Below, piece by piece: positions 36,899-47,614 of a stretch of 64,000 nucleotides of DNA. This stretch comes from Clostridiales bacterium (GTDB lineage Bacteria; Bacillota; Clostridia; Oscillospirales; Acutalibacteraceae). How positions within the stretch are numbered: position 1 is the first letter of the stretch; the number at the start of each line of letters is the position of its first letter. Position numbers and translations under genes: made by a program. The notes beneath the pieces were generated by a model. That model saw nothing but the letters and a program-made list of their open reading frames with translations, was not told the origin of the DNA and ran no database searches. The DNA lies in NCBI GenBank assembly GCA_012839345.1, contig DUNN01000022.1, positions 186,001 to 250,000 of the forward strand. Direction: 5' to 3'.

Positions 36899-38129
36899 TG
36901 TAATCGTAATCGGCGGGGGCGCGGCAGGAATGATGGCGGCCGGAACCGCAGCACAAAACGGGCTTCACGTTTGTCTGGTTGAAAAAAAAGAGAAACTTGG
37001 CCGTAAAATATGTATTACGGGGAAGGGACGCTGCAATCTGACGAATGATTGCGACGAGCAGACGTTTATCGCCTCCGTGCCGACAAACGGCCGCTTTTTG
37101 TACAGTGCCATTCACCAGTTCACAACCAGAGATACCATAGATTTTTTTGAAGCGCTTGGTCTTTCTATAAAAGTAGAGCGTGGCAACCGTGTTTTTCCCC
37201 AGTCGGACAAGGCTGCGGATGTGGCGGAAACGCTTGCCTGTTTTGTCCAGAATGGCGGTGCAGAACGGATTACCGCTGAGGTGAAAAGCCTGCTGCTTGA
37301 TACCGGCCGGGTTTGCGGCGTGGAATTACGAGACGGCCGGTCCCTTTTGGCTGGTCACGTGATTGTTTGCTGCGGTGGGGCTTCCTATCCGGGAACCGGT
37401 TCCACCGGGGACGGGTACCGGTTTGCCACACAGGCAGGGCACACCGTCACGCAGCTGCGGCCGTCGTTGGTTCCACTGACGGTGGACGGGGACGAATGCC
37501 GGGAAATGATGGGACTTTCTTTAAGAAATGTTGGTCTGCAGGTTTTTGACCGGGAAAAGGACAAGCGAATCTATGAGGACTTCGGCGAAATGCTGTTTAC
37601 GCATTTTGGCCTGTCTGGCCCTACCATATTAAGTGCAAGTGCGCACATGCGCAATATGTCGCCTGGCCGTTATCGGGTGGTAATTGACCTGAAACCCGCT
37701 CTCAGCCTGGAGCAACTGGATGCCCGCATACAACGCGATTTTTCGGAAAACCGGAACCGTGATTTCAGCAATTCGCTGGGAGCTCTGCTTCCCCGTAAGC
37801 TGATTCCAGTTATCATAAAACGTTCTCAAATACCTCCCGAAATGAAATGCAATCAAATTACTCGGGAAATGCGGCGCTCTTTCGCTGAACTGTTGAAGTC
37901 GTTCTCATTTACGATTTCCGGCTTTCGTCCCATTGAAGAAGCTATCGTGACTTCCGGCGGAGTAAAGGTTTCGGAAATCAATCCGAAAACGATGGAATCC
38001 AAACTGGTGCAGGGGCTCTATTTTGCCGGCGAGGTGCTGGATGTGGATGCCTATACCGGAGGGTTCAATCTTCAGATTGCGTTCAGCACAGGGCGGCTGG
38101 CGGCTAATTCCATATCGAAACCGATATAG
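36882..38129 (+). CDS. BaiN/HI0933-type flavoprotein (NAD(P)/FAD-dependent oxidoreductase)
   Basis: 415 aa. FAD-binding VIVIGGGAAGMMAAG at residues 6-20, then EKKEKLGRKICITGKGRCNLTN (family hallmark), CCGGASYPGTGSTGDGY near 163 and the C-terminal FAGEVLDVDAYTGGFNLQIA typical of the HI0933-like group. The substrate of most members is unknown; the bile-acid BaiN activity cannot be assumed. It begins inside the end of the RpiR gene with only a weak AGGA site, which fits translational coupling. Confidence 0.9.
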   Translation: MTPSYDVIVIGGGAAGMMAAGTAAQNGLHVCLVEKKEKLGRKICITGKGRCNLTNDCDEQTFIASVPTNGRFLYSAIHQFTTRDTIDFFEALGLSIKVERGNRVFPQSDKAADVAETLACFVQNGGAERITAEVKSLLLDTGRVCGVELRDGRSLLAGHVIVCCGGASYPGTGSTGDGYRFATQAGHTVTQLRPSLVPLTVDGDECREMMGLSLRNVGLQVFDREKDKRIYEDFGEMLFTHFGLSGPTILSASAHMRNMSPGRYRVVIDLKPALSLEQLDARIQRDFSENRNRDFSNSLGALLPRKLIPVIIKRSQIPPEMKCNQITREMRRSFAELLKSFSFTISGFRPIEEAIVTSGGVKVSEINPKTMESKLVQGLYFAGEVLDVDAYTGGFNLQIAFSTGRLAANSISKPI

Positions 38130-38199
38130 TACAATCATACATTTCAACGTGTCTTTCGTATTCATATAAAGTGAGAATACTATCAGATAGGAGATTTCC

Positions 38200-38868
38200 A
38201 TGACTGCAATTGCCATCGACGGCCCCGCAGGAGCGGGGAAAAGTACCATCGCGCGCCGTGCTGCGCGGGAACTGGGCTTTATATATGTAGACACCGGTGC
38301 GATGTACCGGGCTATTGGACTGTATATGTTGAAGAAGGGCGTGGATCCCTCGGACGCAGATTCTGTTGTTCCTTTGCTTTCCGGCATTACGATTTCCATT
38401 GCGTTTCGCGACGGGGAACAGAGGGTAATTCTGTGCGGAAAGGATGTTTCCGACGAGATTCGCTCCCCGGAAGTGTCCATGGCGGCATCCAACGTTTCTG
38501 CTATTCCGGATGTTCGGGCTTTTTTACTTTCCCTGCAGCGGAATTTGGCGGACGGCAACAACGTTGTTATGGATGGGCGTGATATTGGAACCGTGGTTTT
38601 GCCGAATGCGGAAATTAAGATTTTTCTGACCGCCTCGCCCGAGGAGCGTGCAAGAAGACGCTATGAGGAACTCATTAGCAAAGGCGTAAAAGCCGAATAT
38701 GAAGAGGTGCTCAGCGATTTGAAGCAGCGGGATTATAACGATTCGCACCGTGAGGTTGCGCCCCTTGTTCCCGCTAAGAATTCGATTCTGGTGGATACCA
38801 CCGGAAACACGCTGGAGCAGTCGGTCTGTCAGCTAATCGGTGTTATAAAGGAAAGACTTCACTCATGA
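38200..38868 (+). CDS. cmk: Cytidylate kinase
   Basis: 222 aa. It phosphorylates CMP and dCMP. P-loop DGPAGAGKSTIARRAA at 7-22, the substrate loop YVDTGAMYRAIG near 29-40, DGRDIGTVVLPNAEIKIFLTAS near 123 and RRYEEL are present. TAGGAG precedes the ATG. It leads a cluster with plsC and ispH-S1 that recurs in Clostridia. Confidence 0.96.
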   Translation: MTAIAIDGPAGAGKSTIARRAARELGFIYVDTGAMYRAIGLYMLKKGVDPSDADSVVPLLSGITISIAFRDGEQRVILCGKDVSDEIRSPEVSMAASNVSAIPDVRAFLLSLQRNLADGNNVVMDGRDIGTVVLPNAEIKIFLTASPEERARRRYEELISKGVKAEYEEVLSDLKQRDYNDSHREVAPLVPAKNSILVDTTGNTLEQSVCQLIGVIKERLHS

Positions 38869-38897
38869 ACTGTTGGTGTGGCCGCTTTTTACTTCTG

Positions 38898-38937
38898 CTG
38901 TGTCCGAGTGTTTATGGAAAGACACAGGGATTTTTAC
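38898..38937 (+). terminator. Weak terminator-like hairpin after cmk
   Basis: CTGTGTC and GACACAG pair across a 16-base loop, followed by GGATTTTT. Confidence 0.35.
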
Positions 38938-38970
38938 TGACTTAATAAAAATACGGAAATCGGGGATACT

Positions 38971-39594
38971 ATGAAACGTACGCCGCTTTATGGATTTGCC
39001 AAAATATTCGCACAGTGGTTTCTCAAATTTTTCATTCGATATAAAGCAATTGATTCGAAAAACATGCCCGAAACCGGAAAAATTATTGTGTGCTGCAATC
39101 ATGTCAGCCTTACAGATCCGGTTCGTCTGGCCTTTACCCAGCACAGACAAATCTACTTTATGTCGAAAGCGGAACTTTTCGAAAATAGATTTCTAAAGAT
39201 TCTTCTTTCTGCCTTGGGTGCTTTTCCGGTCCAGCGCGGAAAAGGGGATAAAGGCGCGCTGAATGTAGCCGGCCAGCTTTTGGAAGAAGGCAAGGCGCTT
39301 GGAATTTTTATTGAGGGTACACGGTCCAAAACCGGTGAGCTGCTTCCGGCGAAAGCGGGAGCAGTTATGCTTGCGCACAGTTATAACGCTTCTCTGATTC
39401 CGTGCTGCATTACGGCGAAGGGCGGAAAGCCCCCCAAGCTTTTTCGAAAATGCATTGTTTCCTTTGGAAAACCGACTACTCCACAGGAACTTGGCGTAGT
39501 GAACGGTTCGCTTTCGGAGTACCGTGCGGCGTCACAGGAATTAATGCGGCGGATTGCTATGCTGCGTGAGCGAGACTTAAAGAGGTTTGATTAA
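38971..39594 (+). CDS. plsC: 1-acylglycerol-3-phosphate O-acyltransferase
   Basis: 207 aa. PlsC-type acyltransferase motifs: NHVSLTDPV near 45-53 (catalytic HxxxxD), the GAFPVQRGKGDKGAL segment near 87-101 and the glycerol-phosphate motif FIEGTRSKTG near 116-125. It acylates lysophosphatidic acid in phospholipid synthesis, probably at the inner face of the membrane. GGGGA precedes the ATG. Ten bases before a second PlsC-like gene. Confidence 0.92.
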   Translation: MKRTPLYGFAKIFAQWFLKFFIRYKAIDSKNMPETGKIIVCCNHVSLTDPVRLAFTQHRQIYFMSKAELFENRFLKILLSALGAFPVQRGKGDKGALNVAGQLLEEGKALGIFIEGTRSKTGELLPAKAGAVMLAHSYNASLIPCCITAKGGKPPKLFRKCIVSFGKPTTPQELGVVNGSLSEYRAASQELMRRIAMLRERDLKRFD

Positions 39595-39604
39595 AGGCTG
39601 AACT

Positions 39605-40204
39605 ATGTTTTACTTGTTTTGGCTGCGCCTGCTTACCCCTTTGGCAAAGCTGATTTTTCCGTTTCAAATTAAAGGTGCTGAAAATATTCCGCGGGACGGA
39701 AAACTTATTGTGTGCAGTAACCATAAATCGCTGATTGATCCGTTCCTGCTGGCGGTTCCGTTCCATCGGCCCATTCGGTTTATGGCGAAATCAGAGCTTT
39801 TTCTGGAGCACGGTGCATTGGCTCGGTGGCTGCTCTATCAAATGGGGGCGTTTCCGGTAAGGCGTGGAAAGGGCGACACAGGGTCGATAAAAACTGCGCT
39901 GAAAATTCTGGAGCAGGGCGGAGTGGTTGGAATTTTTCCCCAAGGGAAATGCGTCTTTGACAACGCTCCTTTCCAACCGAAGGCAGGCGCCGTAATGATT
40001 GCGCTGAAAGCGCATGCACCGATTCTTCCTGCTTCCATTTATTGTGATGGAATCATTAAGCCGTTTCGTCCTATTACCGTGCGCTTTGGTGAAGTTATTT
40101 CCTATGAAACACTGGCACAGGTGGGCGGAGGTCATAAAAATATACGGGATGCTTCGCTGCTTTTATCCAGGCGGATCAATACCATGTTGGAGGAAAAAGG
40201 TTGA
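39605..40204 (+). CDS. Second PlsC-type acyltransferase
   Basis: 199 aa. NHKSLIDPF gives the HxxxxD catalytic motif and GAFPVRRGKGDTGSIKTALKILEQGG the second block, but the usual EGTR motif reads PQGKC here, so the acyl acceptor may differ from its neighbour's. AAAGG is seven bases before the ATG. The gene ends four bases into ispH-S1. A tandem duplication with divergence is the simplest reading. Confidence 0.88.
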   Translation: MFYLFWLRLLTPLAKLIFPFQIKGAENIPRDGKLIVCSNHKSLIDPFLLAVPFHRPIRFMAKSELFLEHGALARWLLYQMGAFPVRRGKGDTGSIKTALKILEQGGVVGIFPQGKCVFDNAPFQPKAGAVMIALKAHAPILPASIYCDGIIKPFRPITVRFGEVISYETLAQVGGGHKNIRDASLLLSRRINTMLEEKG

Positions 40205-42174
40205 AATTTTATGTTGCAAAGTCGGCCGGGTACTGTTTTGGCGTCAACCGGGCGGTCAATCTGGTAAACAAGCTTCTGGAAGAAGGAAAAAAAGTTTACA
40301 CGCTCGGCCCGATTATTCATAACCCGCAGACGTTGGCCGAATTGGAGGTCAAGGGCGTCCGTGTGGTAAACAGCCCGGGCGAAGTTCCGCCTGGCGGTAC
40401 CATCGTGATTCGATCCCACGGGGTTCCAAAATCAACATTGGAGGAAGTGAAATCCCAGGGACTGGAGTGTATGGATGCCACCTGTCCTTATGTTGCGAAA
40501 ATTCACCAGATTGTTGCCCAAGCCGGAAAAAATGGGAAAACGGTTCTCATTGCGGGCGATGCTTCCCATCCGGAGGTACAGGGCATTCAAGGCCACTGCA
40601 TCGGCGAATGTTTTGTTTTTCGCGATGCGCAGGAATTGCAAAATTTAGTAGAAAATCATCATTTTGATGGAAATTCCGGGGTTTGTGTGGTAGCCCAGAC
40701 TACGTTCAGCGTTGCAGAATGGGAAAATTGTTTGAAAATAATAAAAAGGGTATATACAAATCCAACTATTTTTGATACAATATGTAATGCTACTGCTAAA
40801 CGTCAGTCGGAATCGGCTCTTTTGTCGCAGAAATGCGATCTTATGATCGTCATAGGGGGCAGACAAAGCTCTAACACCGCAAAATTGCGAGATGTTTGCG
40901 GTAAATATTGTACTACTTATTTGATAGAGTCCGCGGACGAGCTTCCGCTGTCGGCCCTAAAAGAGGCCGGTTGCATTGGCATTACTGCTGGGGCGTCTAC
41001 TCCGGCAAGCATTATAAAGGAGGTACTTGATACCATGTCAGAAATTATTGAGGGTGCAGATCAGAATTTAATGGAGAATAATGCCGAGGGATCCTTCGAA
41101 GAGATGCTCGAAGAGTCCTTAAAGAGCTTAAATACAGATGAAAAGGTACGCGGTGTGGTTGTCGGCATTACCCCGAGTGAAGTATACGTTGATGTCGGAA
41201 GAAAACAGGCCGGCTTTATTCCGGCTTCCGAACTTTCTGCTGATCCGAACGTTAAACCGGAAGATATCGTTAAGGTTGGCGATGAGCTTGATCTTCTGAT
41301 TATGCGCACAAACGATCAGGAAGGCACCATTATGCTTTCCAAAAAGCGTCTGGATGCAGTAAAAGGCTGGGAAACCGTTGCTGCCGCAGAAGAAAGCGGA
41401 GAAGTTCTTACCGGTGTTGTTACTGAAGTGATTAAAGGCGGTGTCATTGCCGTTACAAACGGAATCCGCGTCTTTATTCCTGCTTCTCAGGCAACTGCGT
41501 CCCGCAATGATCCCCTGGAGGACCTGTTGAAGAAAGAAGTTCAGTTCCGTATTATTGAGGTGAACCGTGGCCGCCGCCGTGCTGTTGGCTCCATTCGTTC
41601 CGTTTTGAAGGACGAGCGCAAGAAGCAGGCTGAAAAATTCTGGGAAACCGCCGAAGAAGGCAAAGAATATACTGGCGTGGTGAAGTCTCTGACCTCCTAT
41701 GGTGCTTTTGTTGATTTGGGCGGTATTGACGGCATGATCCATATTTCTGAACTTTCTTGGGGCAGAATTAAGCATCCTTCCGAGGTTGTCAATGTTGGCG
41801 ACACGGTGAATGTCTATATTAAGGGCCTCGACCGTGAAAAGGGTAAGATTTCTCTTGGCTACAAGCGCGAAGAAGATAATCCGTGGGAAATTTTGAAGCG
41901 TGATTATCCGGTTGGAACCGTTGCAGATGTTACCATTGTTGGTATGACAACATTCGGCGCTTTCGCGAGAATTATCCCCGGCATCGACGGATTAATACAT
42001 ATTTCTCAGATTGCCGACCACAGAATCGAAAAGCCGCAGGATGTTTTGAAAATCAATGACGTTGTAAAAGCAAAGATCACCGAAATTGATTTTGACAGAA
42101 AGCGCGTCAGCCTTTCCATCCGTGCTCTTCTTGAACCCACAGAAGACGCTCCTGCAGATGAAACTGCCGAATAA
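40201..42174 (+). CDS. ispH: IspH fused to a four-domain ribosomal protein S1
   Basis: 657 aa. Residues 1-285 are 4-hydroxy-3-methylbut-2-enyl diphosphate reductase, the last step of the MEP isoprenoid pathway, with three cluster cysteines ([12 protein letters not shown] at 9-20, [11 protein letters not shown] near 95, [11 protein letters not shown] near 195). From about 310 onward four S1 repeats follow, the last two being classic ([21 protein letters not shown] and [18 protein letters not shown]). The fusion is known in Clostridia. TTG start with GGAGG seven bases upstream, overlapping plsC2 by four bases. Confidence 0.96.
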   Translation: MKFYVAKSAGYCFGVNRAVNLVNKLLEEGKKVYTLGPIIHNPQTLAELEVKGVRVVNSPGEVPPGGTIVIRSHGVPKSTLEEVKSQGLECMDATCPYVAKIHQIVAQAGKNGKTVLIAGDASHPEVQGIQGHCIGECFVFRDAQELQNLVENHHFDGNSGVCVVAQTTFSVAEWENCLKIIKRVYTNPTIFDTICNATAKRQSESALLSQKCDLMIVIGGRQSSNTAKLRDVCGKYCTTYLIESADELPLSALKEAGCIGITAGASTPASIIKEVLDTMSEIIEGADQNLMENNAEGSFEEMLEESLKSLNTDEKVRGVVVGITPSEVYVDVGRKQAGFIPASELSADPNVKPEDIVKVGDELDLLIMRTNDQEGTIMLSKKRLDAVKGWETVAAAEESGEVLTGVVTEVIKGGVIAVTNGIRVFIPASQATASRNDPLEDLLKKEVQFRIIEVNRGRRRAVGSIRSVLKDERKKQAEKFWETAEEGKEYTGVVKSLTSYGAFVDLGGIDGMIHISELSWGRIKHPSEVVNVGDTVNVYIKGLDREKGKISLGYKREEDNPWEILKRDYPVGTVADVTIVGMTTFGAFARIIPGIDGLIHISQIADHRIEKPQDVLKINDVVKAKITEIDFDRKRVSLSIRALLEPTEDAPADETAE

Positions 42175-42191
42175 TTTAGCAGATTGATGTT

Positions 42192-42231
42192 TTGGGCACA
42201 AAGAGCTTTGTATCTTTGTGCCCAATTTTTT
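42192..42231 (+). terminator. Terminator after ispH-S1
   Basis: TTGGGCACAAAG pairs with CTTTGTGCCCAA across a ten-base loop, followed by six T. Confidence 0.92.
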
Positions 42232-42336
42232 AGTTAGCGGGCAGATTCGATGTAAACTCCACCGGATATTTGTTGGTTTTGTCACACATTGATTCTTTCT
42301 GAGTATTATGGAGGTAAGACCAAAGGGGGAATCATT

Positions 42337-43008
42337 GTGAAAAGGTGGAGAAATACATATCATCGACGATATATGCTGCGCAAAGCCGTAGTCATTATTC
42401 TCTTAATCATCCTTTGCTTCATTGGAATCGATATGAAATTACGTCCTATTATTGTATCGGTTACTACGAATGAGGCACGCATAAAATCAATTGATACCAT
42501 CAACAATGCTATCGCGGAGGAACTGAAAAATAACGAGATTTCCTATGCCGACTTGATTACGGTGGAGCGGAGCAGTACCGGCGAGGTACTTGCCATTACC
42601 ACCAACATGATTAAGATGAATGAATTAAAGTCCATTATTATTAAGGATGTTCAGAAGGAATTGGGCGACACCAGTCATCAGAATGTTGGAATTGCTTTGG
42701 GTACTTTGATCGGCAGCGATTTTTTGCATGGCTATGGTCCGAACATACCGCTTCGTGTTACGCTCAGCGGAAACGTAAACGCGGATTTTAAAAGCTCGTT
42801 TGAATCCGCAGGGATCAACCAAACGAAGCATCAGATTTACATGAACATACATACCAGTGTATATTCCTTTTTACCTTGGTTCAATACTACTACGGAAGTC
42901 GATACGAATGTCCCGGTTGCTGAAACGATTATTGTCGGCCAGGTTCCGCAGGTAGTGGCAAACGGAACCGCAGCTTTTCCGATTATTTCGGATGCTTCGG
43001 GGAAATAA
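42337..43008 (+). CDS. yunB: Sporulation protein YunB
   Basis: 223 aa. A basic N-terminus (KRWRNTYHRRYMLRK) and one membrane segment (about 16-36) precede an extracytoplasmic domain: IDTINNAIAEELKNNEISYADLITVERSSTGEVLAITTNMIKMN, then GTLIGSDFLHGYGPNIPLRV, as in YunB, which is made in the mother cell under sigma-E. I place the start at a GTG with AAAGGGGG seven bases upstream; the open frame reaches 16 codons further. A sigma-E-like GATATTT and CACATTGAT pair lies about 70 bases upstream but is weak. Confidence 0.88.
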   Translation: MKRWRNTYHRRYMLRKAVVIILLIILCFIGIDMKLRPIIVSVTTNEARIKSIDTINNAIAEELKNNEISYADLITVERSSTGEVLAITTNMIKMNELKSIIIKDVQKELGDTSHQNVGIALGTLIGSDFLHGYGPNIPLRVTLSGNVNADFKSSFESAGINQTKHQIYMNIHTSVYSFLPWFNTTTEVDTNVPVAETIIVGQVPQVVANGTAAFPIISDASGK

Positions 43009-43021
43009 GGAATGGTTTCGA

Positions 43022-43070
43022 AAAAGAATTCCGGTGTTTGATCAGTGCATTTAGAAAAGCACCGGTTTCT
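43022..43070 (+). terminator. Weak terminator-like hairpin after yunB
   Basis: CCGGTG and CACCGG pair over a long loop, followed by TTTCTT. Low confidence. Confidence 0.35.
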
Positions 43071-43125
43071 TAGGCCTTTAAAGAGGATATTCAGTTCAAA
43101 AAGCAGATTCAGACCGGGGTTTCTA

Positions 43126-43153
43126 TTTCCATCCGTCTATCGACGGGTGGAAA
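43126..43153 (+). promoter_or_regulatory. Hairpin in the ligA leader
   Basis: TTTCCATCCGTC pairs with GACGGGTGGAAA (one G-U) around a TATC tetraloop, about 60 bases before ligA. No U-tract follows. Confidence 0.5.
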
Positions 43154-43178
43154 TTCAGTTGTACCAGATTGGCTGTAA

Positions 43179-45191
<2,013 letters not shown>

Positions 45192-45203
45192 ATAAATCTA
45201 TAT

Positions 45204-45250
45204 AAGAAGAAGGCTGCGAAGCATTATGCTTCGCAGCCTTCTTCTTTTTC
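45204..45250. terminator. Perfect 20-pair terminator between ligA and the XRE gene
   Basis: 45204-45223 pairs with 45227-45246; the three-base loop is the XRE stop codon read from the minus strand. The T-run lies on the ligA side, so it mainly ends ligA transcripts. Confidence 0.9.
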
Positions 45251-45448
45251 GATAAAACGGAACAATTCCTCCACGGGTTGCTGGAAAACGTGCGCAATAT
45301 CCATAGCCAGTTTTAACGACGGATTATAACGCCCGTTTTCCAGATGAACAATTGTTTCACGACGAACTCCGACCCGTTCGGCCAGTTGCTCCTGACTTAT
45401 ACCGAATTTTGTGCGATATTCTCTGATTTTTGTTACAAGCATTGGCAT
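45224..45448 (-). CDS. XRE-family transcriptional regulator
   Basis: 74 aa, essentially one helix-turn-helix domain: KIREYRTKFGISQEQLAERVGVRRETIVHLENGRYNPSLKLAMDIAHVF. Such short Cro/CI-like proteins act as repressors or activators with no sensor domain. AAGGA seven bases before the ATG fixes the start. One base separates it from the stop of the membrane-protein gene upstream, so they form a two-gene operon. Its last six codons are part of a terminator hairpin. Confidence 0.9.
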   Translation of the reverse strand: MPMLVTKIREYRTKFGISQEQLAERVGVRRETIVHLENGRYNPSLKLAMDIAHVFQQPVEELFRFIEKEEGCEA

Positions 45449-45449
45449 A

Positions 45450-45890
45450 TCATTTTCCTTTTTTATCATAAAAATAAAAGATAACAGCGTATAGAAGAAA
45501 GATAAAGCCAATTAATAAAAAGAAAAATGAGATGGTAAATGTGGGCAGTTGGTTCCGAATGGTAAGAATCATAAGAAGAATGATTCCTCCAAACCCGGTA
45601 TATGCGATAACTTGAATGGTTTTCAAATGATTGAAATGACTTCGCTCATCTGTTTGTTCAAGCAGGCCTCGGTTTTTTAGTCGATTGATCGGAATATTAT
45701 AAATGACCATCAGAATGCTTTCAGCAAAAAGAAGTATGGTGCGGTTCAAACTGCTTTCTGCGAAGGAATATGCAATCGCGAACATTATCATGAACAAAGC
45801 ACAGCAGATACACGAGAAAATAAGATATTTTCGGTAGGGGATTTTTACTCCCTTTTCAAGGGGTGTCCTTTTATTATACAGACGATTCAT
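45450..45890 (-). CDS. Four-helix membrane protein paired with the XRE regulator
   Basis: 146 aa with four hydrophobic segments (about 22-44, 50-68, 88-106 and 112-133) and a basic C-terminus. The middle contains NRLKNRGLLEQTDERSHFNHLK, typical of small membrane proteins encoded with XRE regulators in Firmicutes (DUF2178-like, from memory). I start at the second in-frame ATG, which has AAGGCGG eight bases upstream; the first ATG lies inside the 40-bp palindrome. The gene is AT-richer than its neighbours. A membrane sensor or stress partner of the regulator is the likeliest role; unproven. Confidence 0.75.
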   Translation of the reverse strand: MNRLYNKRTPLEKGVKIPYRKYLIFSCICCALFMIMFAIAYSFAESSLNRTILLFAESILMVIYNIPINRLKNRGLLEQTDERSHFNHLKTIQVIAYTGFGGIILLMILTIRNQLPTFTISFFFLLIGFIFLLYAVIFYFYDKKGK

Positions 45891-45906
45891 AAACAAAACC
45901 GCCTTC

Positions 45907-45946
45907 ATGTGATATATTTATAACATATGTTATAAATATATCACAT
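45907..45946. promoter_or_regulatory. Perfect 40-bp palindrome, probable XRE operator
   Basis: Every base from 45907 to 45926 pairs with 45927 to 45946 with no mismatch. It covers the -10 element of the cassette promoter and the transcription start. Likely the binding site for autoregulation by the XRE protein. Confidence 0.75.
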
Positions 45947-45964
45947 AACCTACTCGTTTGTCAA
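45935..45964 (-). promoter_or_regulatory. Promoter for the membrane-protein/XRE operon
   Basis: On the minus strand perfect TTGACA (45959-45964) and TATATT (45935-45940) have an 18-base spacer; the -10 lies within the 40-bp palindrome. Confidence 0.7.
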
Positions 45965-46052
45965 GTTGAATATTCCTTACGAAATTTTGCTTGGTTCGGT
46001 TCTAATAGAACGAAGTTGTCCATATCTATGTGATGTAAGGAGGGACAAGACG

Positions 46053-47072
46053 ATGGAAAAGAAAAATAGTCTCCGGTTTGATTCTGCGGCGGGTGCGCTG
46101 TGCGAACGAATCCGGAAGGTAGTTAAACAGATTCCGGACGGTGTAAAAGAACAAACGCAGGAGCTTCGTTTGCGCATCAACAGACCGGTTTCCGTTTGCT
46201 GCACCGGGGGAATTTACTTTGTAACCAATCGGGGCGGAATCAGCTGCCGCCCCGGAAACGATATGCTTATGGCAGAAAAAGAAGATCTGGAGGAAAGCTT
46301 TCATACTATCTGCAGCTACTCGATTTATAGCCATCAGAATGAAATCCGCAATGGCTATGTGACACTGGCCGGCGGCCACAGGGTTGGGATCAGCGGAACA
46401 GCGGTGTGCAAAGAAGGGGAAATCACAGGGATGCGTGATATTTCCTCTGTTAATGTTCGGATTGCCCGTGAAATCCCCGGTGCGGCGGACGACATTATAG
46501 AGTGCCTGCACCATAATCTTTCGTCCGGACTTTTGCTGGCAGGTGCACCGGCTAGTGGAAAAACGACGATACTTCGGGATATTGCCCGTCAGTTATCCAG
46601 CGGAATCTGTGGAAATATTAAAAAGGTAACAGTGGTGGACGAGCGCGGGGAACTGGCCGGGACTTACATGGGAATTCCGCAGAACGACCTTGGCGTGTGC
46701 AGCGATGTTCTGGACGGCTACCCAAAGGCGCAGGGAATTCTGCAGGCGGTGCGCTCGCTTTCCCCGGAGTACATAATCTGTGACGAGCTAGGAACCAGCG
46801 ACGAAGTGAGGGCTGTAGAACAGGGACTAAACGCGGGTGTGAGTATCATTTCCAGTATCCATGCGGGCAGTATTGAGGAGTTCATCCGCAGAAGACAGGC
46901 CGTTGCGCTTTTGGAAACGGGGGCGTTTGGCAATGTAGCGATTCTGGACGGCCACGAACACCCCGGAACGATTCTTGGCGTTTATAAGGCAGGTGATTTG
47001 CTTGCTGAAGCTTATCGGCGCACTGATGCTGATTGCGGCGGGAACGCTCGCCGGTATTATGGAGTCGCGTAG
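46053..47072 (+). CDS. spoIIIAA: Stage III sporulation protein AA
   Basis: 339 aa. A secretion-type ATPase: Walker A GAPASGKTTILRDIARQL near 162, VVDERGELAGTY near 192 and CDELGTSDEV near 245. It powers or assembles the SpoIIIA-SpoIIQ channel in the mother-cell membrane around the forespore. AAGGAGGG before the ATG decides the start; the frame is open 29 codons further upstream. First of eight spoIIIA genes; spoIIIAB begins within its last 71 bases. Confidence 0.96.
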   Translation: MEKKNSLRFDSAAGALCERIRKVVKQIPDGVKEQTQELRLRINRPVSVCCTGGIYFVTNRGGISCRPGNDMLMAEKEDLEESFHTICSYSIYSHQNEIRNGYVTLAGGHRVGISGTAVCKEGEITGMRDISSVNVRIAREIPGAADDIIECLHHNLSSGLLLAGAPASGKTTILRDIARQLSSGICGNIKKVTVVDERGELAGTYMGIPQNDLGVCSDVLDGYPKAQGILQAVRSLSPEYIICDELGTSDEVRAVEQGLNAGVSIISSIHAGSIEEFIRRRQAVALLETGAFGNVAILDGHEHPGTILGVYKAGDLLAEAYRRTDADCGGNARRYYGVA

Positions 47073-47499
47073 GCTGGCGGTACGGGTGGATCAACTGGAA
47101 GCGTTTCTCCGGTTCCTTTCCCGTGCCCAAACGGAAATCCGATTCGCTGCCCTGCCGGTGGAGCAGATTGTGCAGCGTCACGGCGGAGAGCTGCAATTTC
47201 TAAAGCGCTGTGCCTCCGGTTGTTCCGGTGGAATGCCATTTACCGTGGCCTGGCAGGACAGTGTGAATGCAGCTGCAAAGGAAAAAAGTTTTCTGCCGGG
47301 GGATATTGACCTTTTGCGCAGCTTTGGGGAGGGCTTTGGTGCAAGTGATGTGGAGGGGCAGATTTCACATTGCGAACTGTATACGGAACTGATTGGGGAA
47401 CGCCTGAAAAACGCACGGGACGAAAAAGAAAAAAAGTCCAAGCTGTATTTGACTTTGGGCGTTTTCGGCGGTCTGGTGGCGGCTTTGGTGCTGTGCTGA
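47002..47499 (+). CDS. spoIIIAB: Stage III sporulation protein AB
   Basis: 165 aa. Two membrane segments bracket a soluble helical part: LIGALMLIAAGTLAGI near 4-19 and YLTLGVFGGLVAALVLC at the C-terminus, with LEAFLRFLSRAQTEIRFAALPVEQI near 30, a plan like type II secretion GspF/SpoIIIAB. The TTG start follows AGGTGA; it overlaps spoIIIAA by 71 bases. About 115 bases with a GTTTGAAAAC/TTTTCAAAC hairpin separate it from spoIIIAC. Confidence 0.9.
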   Translation: MLKLIGALMLIAAGTLAGIMESRRLAVRVDQLEAFLRFLSRAQTEIRFAALPVEQIVQRHGGELQFLKRCASGCSGGMPFTVAWQDSVNAAAKEKSFLPGDIDLLRSFGEGFGASDVEGQISHCELYTELIGERLKNARDEKEKKSKLYLTLGVFGGLVAALVLC

Positions 47500-47614
47500 C
47501 GGGAAAAAGTCCCGTTTTGAAGTGCCCGGATAAAAACCCGGAAAGTTCAAATAGAGGACGGAAGTTTGAAAACAAAATTTTCAAACCGATATCTGCGAAA
47601 GGATGACCACAGAA

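Noticed and set aside
46000-46030. GTTCTAATAGAAC-type small palindrome before spoIIIAA as a LexA or sigma-E site
   Set aside because: Does not fit a LexA box, and no sigma-E -35/-10 pair with correct spacing could be placed around it.
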